A stretch of 37,424 bases of DNA, from NCBI GenBank assembly GCA_045648425.1, contig JAZRNV010000113.1, positions 1 through 37,424 on the forward strand. Reading direction: 5' to 3'. Of this stretch, positions 7,829-14,000 are shown one piece after another (within the stretch, counting starts at the first letter, position 1; each line of letters begins with the position of its first letter). The notes below the pieces were generated by a model. It made no database searches. It saw only the letters and a list, made by a program, of their open reading frames with translations, and was not told the DNA's origin. The stretch comes from RGIG2206 sp045648425 (lineage in GTDB: Bacteria; Bacillota; Clostridia; Oscillospirales; Acutalibacteraceae). The translations under genes were made by a program, and so were the position numbers.

Positions 7829-9652
7829 ATGAACTTTAACGTGTCAAATCTTGAGCCACGCCTGGCAGAAGGTCTTAAGTCCTTATCCGTTTATTTTGAT
7901 TTTAAGCTTGCCGACAGCGGCATAAAAATACTTGCCACCAAGGGCGAAGGCCTTATCCTTGATTTTGACGGTTCGGTTGCACAAATCACCTATAACAGCG
8001 ATGTTGCCTTCTACCGCGCCATCGGTCATATTTTGCAGGCAAACGGTCCTGTGAAAAAGAGCGAGGTAACCAATTTCGGTATGTGCGGCGCAATGTATGA
8101 CCACTCCAGAAACGGTGTTCTTAATCTCACCTACACCAAAAAGCTGATTGCCAACCTGGCTATGCTGGGTATGAACACATATCTTATGTATATGGAGGAT
8201 ACCTATCAGGTTGAGGGTGAGCCCCTTTTCGGCTATATGCGCGGCGCATATTCTCCCGACGAGCTTAAAGAAATAGACGATTTTGCTTATGCATTGGGGG
8301 TTGAGGTTGTGCCCTGCATTCAGACCCTGGCCCACCTTAACTGCTTCTTGCGTCACGGCGCAGCAAAAGAAAAATATCACGACATTGATGATGTTATGGA
8401 GGTCGGCAAGCCCGAGGTGCTTGACCTCATTGACCGTATGTTCAGCACTTTGTCAAAGTGCTTCCGCTCCAAAAAGATGCACGCAGGTATGGACGAGGCC
8501 TATGCTGTGGGACGCGGCAAATATCTTGATCACAACGGCTATCAAACCCGTAAGGAGGTTATGAAGCGCCATATTGAAGCGGTCAGCGAGATTGCCAAAA
8601 AATACGACTACTATCTGCTTGTGTGGGACGATATGTTCTATCGCGGCGAGGGTAGCGAGCTCAGCGGTATCCGCCCCGACAATATGCACATTGTATATTG
8701 GAACTATTATGACGAAACCGAAGAGCAGTACCTTGACAAGCTTGATGCTCGCCTTGCCGATGACCCCGATGCTTTCTTCGCAGGCGGTGCGTGGCGTTGG
8801 GGCACCAATGTTCCTTGCCACCGCAAAACGGTAATCACCACCGAAAAGGCACTCAACGCCTGCCTTAAGCGTAATGTGCACAACGTATTCACCACCAGCT
8901 GGGGCGATGACGGCAACGAAACTCCTGTTGACTGTCACTGGCTTGGCATCACAATGTTTGCCGAATATAACTACTCCCCTCTTTATAACGCCGACGATTT
9001 TAAAGCCAAGCTTCAATGGCTCACCGGTATGAGCTACGAAGAGTGGATGCTGCAAGACGATATTAACAACTTTGCCAACTGTGAAAATACCAACTCCTTT
9101 GAAAAAATCGCCCTGTATCAGGATGTGCTTTGCGGTATGCACGATGCCTATATGCGGGATGCAGGCAAGCTTTGCGACCTCACCGCTCACTACAACCGTC
9201 TTGCCGACAGGTTTGAGCTGCTGGCCTCACGAAATGACTGCAACACTCTTATTAATACATTTTACGCCGCCCTTTGTCGCTGCCTTGCTCTTAAATGGAA
9301 TTTGGGCATAAGAGCCGCCGATGCATATAAATCAGGCAACAAGGTTGCGCTGCAAAACATTGCCGAGAGCACCATTCCATGCCTTGTTGACCTTTTGGAT
9401 AAGGCGAGAGTTGCCCGTCGCGCTGTGTGGATGTATGAAAGCAAGCTGGAGGGCTTTGAAATTATAGACGGCCGCTTCGGCTCCGCTATGATGCGTTGCC
9501 GCACCCTCGCAGACCTTATCAATATGTATCTTGAGGGTGAAATTGAAAAAATCGAGCCCCTTGAAAAGGAGCGCCTGCACCACAAGGGCGAGAACTGCAT
9601 ATTCAGAATGGTCTCTTATTCTCAAATCTTTTCAGCAGGATGCAGCTGGTAA
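7829..9652 (+). CDS. Cytoplasmic family 20 glycosyl hydrolase (beta-N-acetylhexosaminidase)
   Basis: This 607-residue enzyme has a small N-terminal domain of about 85 residues, a TIM-barrel GH20 domain, and a C-terminal helical region. The catalytic Asp-Glu pair is D222-E223 in KKMHAGMDEAYAVGRG, in the family position where the Asp orients the substrate N-acetyl group and the Glu is the acid. Barrel motifs LAMLGMNTYLMYMEDTYQ and EVVPCIQTLAHL also match. There is no signal peptide, so it should act inside the cell on imported amino-sugar oligosaccharides such as chito-oligosaccharides, muropeptide or mucin fragments. The substrate is inference. The usual HxGGDE is here HAGMDE, a mild deviation. 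ATG at 7829 follows AGGGAG. Terminators stand on both sides, so it is a single-gene unit. Confidence 0.88.
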   Translation: MNFNVSNLEPRLAEGLKSLSVYFDFKLADSGIKILATKGEGLILDFDGSVAQITYNSDVAFYRAIGHILQANGPVKKSEVTNFGMCGAMYDHSRNGVLNLTYTKKLIANLAMLGMNTYLMYMEDTYQVEGEPLFGYMRGAYSPDELKEIDDFAYALGVEVVPCIQTLAHLNCFLRHGAAKEKYHDIDDVMEVGKPEVLDLIDRMFSTLSKCFRSKKMHAGMDEAYAVGRGKYLDHNGYQTRKEVMKRHIEAVSEIAKKYDYYLLVWDDMFYRGEGSELSGIRPDNMHIVYWNYYDETEEQYLDKLDARLADDPDAFFAGGAWRWGTNVPCHRKTVITTEKALNACLKRNVHNVFTTSWGDDGNETPVDCHWLGITMFAEYNYSPLYNADDFKAKLQWLTGMSYEEWMLQDDINNFANCENTNSFEKIALYQDVLCGMHDAYMRDAGKLCDLTAHYNRLADRFELLASRNDCNTLINTFYAALCRCLALKWNLGIRAADAYKSGNKVALQNIAESTIPCLVDLLDKARVARRAVWMYESKLEGFEIIDGRFGSAMMRCRTLADLINMYLEGEIEKIEPLEKERLHHKGENCIFRMVSYSQIFSAGCSW

Positions 9653-9659
9653 AATACTC

Positions 9660-9693
9660 TTCGCCCGTACAATGTGCGGGCGAAATTATTTTG
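9660..9693 (+). terminator. Rho-independent terminator after the GH20 gene
   Basis: The stem TTCGCCCG/CGGGCGAA (9660-9667 and 9677-9684) can be extended inward by three pairs around the loop AAT and is followed by ATTATTTTG. It starts 8 bases after the GH20 stop. Confidence 0.75.
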
Positions 9694-9722
9694 TTGCCAA
9701 ATTTAATCAGATATGATACAAT
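9694..9722 (+). promoter_or_regulatory. Promoter of the pyridoxamine kinase-vanZ operon
   Basis: TTGCCA (9694-9699) and TACAAT (9717-9722) are separated by 17 bases. The predicted start point is about 20 bases before the GTG codon, giving a very short leader that carries AAAGGAGGTGG (9733-9743). Confidence 0.6.
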
Positions 9723-9747
9723 TCTCTTATTAAAAGGAGGTGGGGCT

Positions 9748-10587
9748 GTGAAACGAGTTATAACCCTTCAAGATATATCCTGCATAGGCAAATGCTCCCT
9801 TACCGTAGCCCTGCCTATACTATCGGCGGCAGGGCTTGAGACGGCGGTTATTCCTACGGCTGTGCTTTCAACTCACACCGCTTTTAACCGCTTTGAGTTT
9901 TTTGACCTGACCGATAAAATTCAACCTATTGCCGACCATTTATATGAAGAAAGCTTTAAGTTTGACGCAATATACACCGGTTATCTCGGCTCCTTTGAGC
10001 AGCTTAAGACGGTGAGCGATTTTATCGACCGTTTCAAAAGGGAGGATACCCTTGTGGTGGTTGACCCCGTAATGGGCGATAACGGCAAGCTCTACGCAGG
10101 ATTTGACCGCAAATTTGCACAAAGCATGGCCGACCTTTGCCGTAAAGCGGATATAATAATCCCCAACCTTACCGAGAGCGCTTTTTTGCTGGGTATGGAC
10201 AGCGTGCCCCAAAGCCCCGATATAGACACCGCGGCAGATATGCTTAAAAAGCTGACAGAGCTTGGCCCGAAAATCGCCCTCATGACAGGGGTTTCTAACG
10301 GTGACGGTCAGCTGGGAGCTCTTGGCTACGACAAAGCCACGGGCAACCTTTTCGGCAGCTTCTGCGAGCATATCAACGCCACCTTTCACGGCACAGGCGA
10401 CATCTTTGCCAGCGCCTTTGTGGGCGCGGTTATGCAGGGCTTCGGTGTGGATGAGGGTGCCGAAACGGCTGTACAATTTACCTCTCGCTCCATAAAGGCC
10501 ACCCTTGAAGATCCCAACGGCCGCTGGTATGGTGTTAACTTCGAATCGGCCCTTGGATGGTATATAAACCACCTTAAAGGTGAATGA
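9748..10587 (+). CDS. pdxY: Pyridoxamine/pyridoxal kinase, PdxY/PdxK type
   Basis: This 279-residue ribokinase-superfamily enzyme would phosphorylate B6 vitamers to supply pyridoxal phosphate. Features in order: N-terminal VITLQDISCIGKCSLTVALPILSAAGLE with the conserved T-x-x-ST stretch that follows (PTAVLSTHTAF), the YTGYLGS segment, the VVDPVMGDNGKLY phosphate/magnesium loop, NLTESAFLLG, and the catalytic GTGD in HGTGDIFASAF. The GTG start at 9748 is chosen because AAAGGAGGTGG lies just upstream. Earlier in-frame codons reach back past the promoter and the GH20 terminator. A vanZ-like gene starts one base after the stop, so the pair is cotranscribed. Assignment to pyridoxamine kinase rather than HMP kinase (ThiD) rests on the PTAVLSTHT and YTGYLGS motifs. 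Confidence 0.9.
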   Translation: MKRVITLQDISCIGKCSLTVALPILSAAGLETAVIPTAVLSTHTAFNRFEFFDLTDKIQPIADHLYEESFKFDAIYTGYLGSFEQLKTVSDFIDRFKREDTLVVVDPVMGDNGKLYAGFDRKFAQSMADLCRKADIIIPNLTESAFLLGMDSVPQSPDIDTAADMLKKLTELGPKIALMTGVSNGDGQLGALGYDKATGNLFGSFCEHINATFHGTGDIFASAFVGAVMQGFGVDEGAETAVQFTSRSIKATLEDPNGRWYGVNFESALGWYINHLKGE

Positions 10588-10588
10588 T

Positions 10589-11125
10589 ATGGGCAAGCTG
10601 CTTCGGTGGGCAACAGCTCACGCAAGATTTTTAGGCGCCCTTTTGTTTTGGAGCGCCACCTTGTTCTGGATGATTTGCATCTTTAATATGTCGGCTCAAA
10701 ACGCCACACAGTCAACCGGCACAAGCGGTGGACTGATAAGCCGGCTGGCCCCATTGCTCCATAGAGATTTTTCTTCTTTGAGTCCTGCCGCCAAAGAAGA
10801 GTTTGTGGAATCCCTGCAGAACTCGGTAAGAAACATCGCCCATTTGATTGAATATGCCCTGTTGGGCGGCTTGCTTCATCTTGCAGTCGGCTGCTCTTTC
10901 AAGGGTAAATATCTGCCTCTTTCCATAAGCTGCGGCACGGGCATTATTTACGCCGTGACCGATGAGATTCATCAGATTTTTGTGCCGGGGCGCGCCTTTG
11001 AGCTGAAAGACCTGCTGATTGACTGGGCAGGCGTGGCAACAGGCATAATCGTAGCAATAATTTTAATATGTATTATAAAGGCCATAAAAACAAGCGCAAC
11101 AATAAAACGCAGTGTTCAAAACTGA
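10589..11125 (+). CDS. VanZ-family membrane protein
   Basis: This 178-residue protein has a first membrane segment near the N-terminus (FLGALLFWSATLFWMICIFNMSAQN), an extracellular stretch, then three further segments. The VanZ signature is visible: FNMSAQNATQSTGTSGG, RNIAHLIEYALLGGLLHLA, and the conserved YAVTDEIHQIFVPGRAFELKDLLIDWAGVATG. VanZ proteins are linked to low-level teicoplanin resistance in enterococci, but most homologues have no defined role. The ATG at 10589 is preferred because AAAGG ends 8 bases upstream. GTG at 10580 overlaps that site. It follows the kinase gene by one base. Its TGA stop lies inside the terminator stem. Confidence 0.85.
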   Translation: MGKLLRWATAHARFLGALLFWSATLFWMICIFNMSAQNATQSTGTSGGLISRLAPLLHRDFSSLSPAAKEEFVESLQNSVRNIAHLIEYALLGGLLHLAVGCSFKGKYLPLSISCGTGIIYAVTDEIHQIFVPGRAFELKDLLIDWAGVATGIIVAIILICIIKAIKTSATIKRSVQN

Positions 11126-11137
11126 ACACTGCGTTTT
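11104..11137. terminator. Shared bidirectional terminator between vanZ and the ABC exporter
   Basis: A perfect 15-bp stem (11104-11118 and 11123-11137) surrounds the loop AAAC, with T-runs at both outer ends (six T on the + side, four on the - side). The VanZ stop TGA is the first three bases of the right arm, and the convergent exporter stop begins at the very next base after the stem, so the palindrome serves both genes. Confidence 0.92.
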
Positions 11138-13330
11138 TTAATCTTCGTTATCGTCCTTTATTCTGTGCAGCTTTGACTGCGCATTTATAAGTCCGTAATA
11201 AATACCCTTTTTCTCAAGCAAGCTGTCGTGGGTGCCTACCTCAGCCACGCCCTTTTCGCTAAGCACGATTATGCGGTCGGCGTGACGCAGAGTTGACAAA
11301 CGGTGCGCAATGGCAAAGGTGGTTCTGCCCCCCGTCAGACGCTCAATGGCCTGCTGGACAAGCTCTTCGCTTTCAGTATCCAAAGCGCTGGTGGCCTCAT
11401 CCAAAATAAGCAGCTTGGGATTGGACAAAATTGCTCGGGCAATAGCTATTCTCTGGCGCTCGCCCCCCGACACATTGCCACCCCGCTCGGTTATATAGGT
11501 ATCGTAGCCATCGGGTAAACGGCAAATAAAATCGTGGGCATTGGCCATCTTTGCGGCAGCAATAACCTGCTCGTGAGTAGCGTTCGGCCGCGCATATCTG
11601 ATATTTGCACCGATAGTGCCCGAAAACATTACCGTATCCTGCAAGACCACACCTATTTTACTGTGCAGCTGCTCATTGCTTATATCGCGCAGGTCAACAC
11701 CGTCAATGGTTATGCTTCCCGAATCAACATCATAAAGTCTCATCAGCAGATTGATTAGGGTGGATTTTCCCACTCCCGATGCGCCTACCAATCCCACCAT
11801 CTCACCGGGGGATACCTTAAAGCTGATATTCTCAAGCACGGGGTCACCCGGGTCATAGCCAAAGGTGACATTTTTAAACTCTACCTCACCCTCGCCTTCA
11901 AAATCACAGGGGTTGGGAGCATCGGCTATATCGGGCTCTTCGTCAAGAATTTCATACATTCTGTCAAGAGAGTTAAGCATTCGCATTATCATTCGGGGCA
12001 GATGAGCCATCCACCTCATAGGGCCGTAAAACATTGTTGCATAGGCGGTAAACTGCACCAGCGTGCCCACCGTCATATTTCCCCTCAAAACATCCAGGCC
12101 GCCAAAATAGGTAGCAAAATGAACGCCCAGACCCATCAAGAAGGTAATTACAGGGAAAAAGATTGCCCAAAAGGCCTCGTTGCGGCTGTTTATACGAGCC
12201 AGCTCATCCGACTGCTCATTGAATTTTTCTGCCTCACGGCCTTCACAGCCGAAGGATTTTACAACGCGTATGCCCGATATTACATCCTGCAAGCGGCTCT
12301 TCATACTGTCGCCCTTGCGGCCTTGAGCTCTGAACATACGATGGATTCGCTTATGAAAAAGGCGACTCATAACCACCACAACAGGGGTAAAGGCAATGAC
12401 CAGCAAAGCCAGCTTCCAATTTATTATAAACATATAAATGGCGGCGCCTATCATAGTGATAAGGTTTGAGAACATATTGCCGAAGCAGCGCTCCATAAAA
12501 TCTCTGACCGCCGTGGTATCAAAGGTGATGCGGTGCATTAGCTCGCCTGTGGGGCGCTTGGTGATATAACCCATCGAAAGCGTTTGTATCTTTGTAAAAA
12601 GCTTGGCACGAAGCCCCATACTCATCATTGAACCAAGGCGGACACTGAGTACGTTTTTGCCGATGGTGCAGGATATCTGAATGGCGGTAAGCGCAATCAT
12701 TACGCCAAAAATGGGCAGCACGTCGGCAATCCTTCCCTCGCCCACTCTCAGATAGTCATCAAGCAGCACCTTTTGAACGTTTTGATAATAAAGGGAGCAC
12801 AGGGTTACCCCCACCATAAGCAAAGAAATAAGCAGCAACCTTAATATATATGGCTTGCAAAGATCATAAAATCGGCTGAAGCGCACACCCGTTTTGCGGC
12901 ATTTGGGACAAAGTCCTCCAATAAGCAGGGTGTTGCATTCATCGCAGTACTTTTCTTTGCCTCTGCCTGCAAGCTGCTCTTTCCAACCGGCTGCACGACG
13001 TTTAAGGGCAGTGATAAGCTCAGAGAGTCGCTCGCTATGGCGCAAACTGGCTCGAGCTATTATGCAAGGGGTTCCATCCTCATTTTGGCCAACGATGGCT
13101 CCGCAACCTACCATGGACTCAAACTTAATGGTGTCAATGGCTTTGAGGGACACCTTGACGGCCGTTTCTTTTTGCAAAACCCACAATTCATCTTGCAAAA
13201 CAACGATATAACCACGCACAAAATCGCCCTTTTCATCCAGGTCAAAGGGCACACAGTATTCTATTGCTTGCCGGTCGGACAGGTTTAAAAGCTTAAGCAT
13301 ATCCGACGGCAGTTTTTTGTGAAGATTCAT
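11138..13330 (-). CDS. ABC exporter (permease-ATPase fusion) with PH-like N-terminal domain and zinc ribbon
   Basis: This 730-residue half-transporter has an extra cytoplasmic N-terminal domain of about 115 residues with the pattern RGYIVVLQDELWVLQ. A zinc ribbon follows (C129-x2-C132-x8-C141-x2-C144), then six membrane segments and a C-terminal ATPase. The ATPase is canonical: Walker A GASGVGKST, signature VSGGERQR, Walker B LLILDEATSALD with the catalytic Glu, and switch AHRLSTL. It is the last of three - strand genes, after a related exporter and a DUF1854 protein. The start is uncertain: ATG at 13330 directly follows GGTGATTATT, while GTG at 13339 sits 5 bases after AAAGG. Both lie under a predicted RNA hairpin. 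Two such exporters around a DUF1854 gene recall the cyanophycin-associated ABC systems of proteobacteria. The substrate here is unknown. Confidence 0.85.
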   Translation of the reverse strand: MNLHKKLPSDMLKLLNLSDRQAIEYCVPFDLDEKGDFVRGYIVVLQDELWVLQKETAVKVSLKAIDTIKFESMVGCGAIVGQNEDGTPCIIARASLRHSERLSELITALKRRAAGWKEQLAGRGKEKYCDECNTLLIGGLCPKCRKTGVRFSRFYDLCKPYILRLLLISLLMVGVTLCSLYYQNVQKVLLDDYLRVGEGRIADVLPIFGVMIALTAIQISCTIGKNVLSVRLGSMMSMGLRAKLFTKIQTLSMGYITKRPTGELMHRITFDTTAVRDFMERCFGNMFSNLITMIGAAIYMFIINWKLALLVIAFTPVVVVMSRLFHKRIHRMFRAQGRKGDSMKSRLQDVISGIRVVKSFGCEGREAEKFNEQSDELARINSRNEAFWAIFFPVITFLMGLGVHFATYFGGLDVLRGNMTVGTLVQFTAYATMFYGPMRWMAHLPRMIMRMLNSLDRMYEILDEEPDIADAPNPCDFEGEGEVEFKNVTFGYDPGDPVLENISFKVSPGEMVGLVGASGVGKSTLINLLMRLYDVDSGSITIDGVDLRDISNEQLHSKIGVVLQDTVMFSGTIGANIRYARPNATHEQVIAAAKMANAHDFICRLPDGYDTYITERGGNVSGGERQRIAIARAILSNPKLLILDEATSALDTESEELVQQAIERLTGGRTTFAIAHRLSTLRHADRIIVLSEKGVAEVGTHDSLLEKKGIYYGLINAQSKLHRIKDDNED

Positions 13331-13392
13331 AATAATCACCATATCCTTTAAAGACACAAAATACGATAAAAACCACTAATATGGTGATTATT
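13331..13392 (-). promoter_or_regulatory. RNA hairpin that would mask the ribosome site of the zinc-ribbon ABC exporter
   Basis: A perfect 14-base inverted repeat lies at 13331-13344 (AATAATCACCATAT on the + strand) and 13379-13392, with 34 bases between. In the - strand transcript the downstream arm is ATATGGTGATTATT and is followed immediately by the ATG at 13330. It therefore includes the GGTGAT ribosome-site element and the alternative ATG and GTG codons. The AAAGG run lies at the edge of the loop. The natural reading is translational control of the last gene of the operon, but this is structural inference only. Confidence 0.6.
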
Positions 13393-13399
13393 GTCGCAT

Positions 13400-13433
13400 G
13401 TGCTTCGGTTGCCGCGCAAGCGGCGAGAAGCAC
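13400..13433 (-). other. GC-rich stem-loop in the DUF1854-exporter gap
   Basis: The outer stem GTGCTTC/GAAGCAC (13400-13406 and 13427-13433) and inner stem GCCGC/GCGGC (13411-13415 and 13420-13424) close on the loop GCAA, with small internal loops. No T-run follows on the transcribed strand, so it is not an ordinary terminator. A GCAA loop on + is TTGC in the transcript. Confidence 0.65.
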
Positions 13434-13448
13434 GCGTCTTTATATTTT

Positions 13449-13470
13449 ATAGCGTGATTTTTCACGCTAT
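13449..13470 (-). other. Short stem-loop just after the DUF1854 gene
   Basis: A 9-bp perfect stem ATAGCGTGA/TCACGCTAT with a four-base loop begins 7 bases after the DUF1854 stop codon. The bases downstream on the transcribed strand are A-rich, not T-rich, so termination is unlikely. It may protect the 3' end of a processed upstream message. Confidence 0.55.
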
Positions 13471-13477
13471 TGCCTCG

Positions 13478-13999
13478 TCAGATATATAAATCAAGTTTCT
13501 TTTGCTCGCGGCGGCTCAGCTTGGTCATATCAGCCACCTCAAAACGGTTGCCGTCAACATCGGTGAAAATAATTCGGGTGTCGCTAAGACGTATGACCGC
13601 ATCGCTGCCGCCTCTTATAACAAAGGTGCACCGACCCTTATCGGTGTCACAATCAAAGGTGGTGGCGCCGTTTAAATCCACCGCCGAATAAAGCTTGGTT
13701 ATTTGGGGAGTAAAGTAGCGCAGGTCAATCTGGCTGCGAATTATATCGGCAAGCTCTTGGGGGAAATCACGAAGATCGGCTATTATGCCGATTTCGCGGT
13801 GTTTGCCGTTAGACTCACGCACCGATATATATATATCGGGAGCCGACAGAGGAAATGCCCTGCAAAAATCGGCGCGGGGATAAAACTTATCCTCAAAAAG
13901 CACCGAAACAAAGCCGCCGTCGGTCTTTTCAAACCGTGCGTTTTCAGCCGTCATATATTTGCTTTCAAAATTGTTTTCAACTGTAATTATTTCGGACAT
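13478..13999 (-). CDS. DUF1854-family protein
   Basis: This soluble protein of 173 residues has no signal peptide or membrane segment. The central FCRAFPLSAPDIYISVRESNGKHREIGIIADLRDFPQELADIIRSQIDLRYFTPQITKLY matches what I know of the DUF1854 family (an APxxxISVRD-like strand, EIGxIxDL, and RYFxPxI). In proteobacteria such proteins accompany ABC exporters in cyanophycin gene clusters. No cyanophycin synthetase or cyanophycinase is in this window, so that link is by analogy only. ATG at 13999 is one base after the stop of the upstream exporter, and GAGGGGG lies in that exporter's last codons, which suggests translational coupling. It is the middle gene of an exporter-DUF1854-exporter operon. 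An adaptor or regulatory role for the two exporters is inference. Confidence 0.7.
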   Translation of the reverse strand: MSEIITVENNFESKYMTAENARFEKTDGGFVSVLFEDKFYPRADFCRAFPLSAPDIYISVRESNGKHREIGIIADLRDFPQELADIIRSQIDLRYFTPQITKLYSAVDLNGATTFDCDTDKGRCTFVIRGGSDAVIRLSDTRIIFTDVDGNRFEVADMTKLSRREQKKLDLYI

Positions 14000-14000
14000 T

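Noticed and set aside
10589..11125. A glycopeptide-resistance locus because of VanZ
   Set aside because: No vanHAX, vanRS or ligase genes are present. VanZ homologues are widespread outside resistance clusters.
13331..13477. A known riboswitch class upstream of the zinc-ribbon exporter
   Set aside because: I recognise no conserved core of a described riboswitch. The region is better reported as unexplained hairpins.
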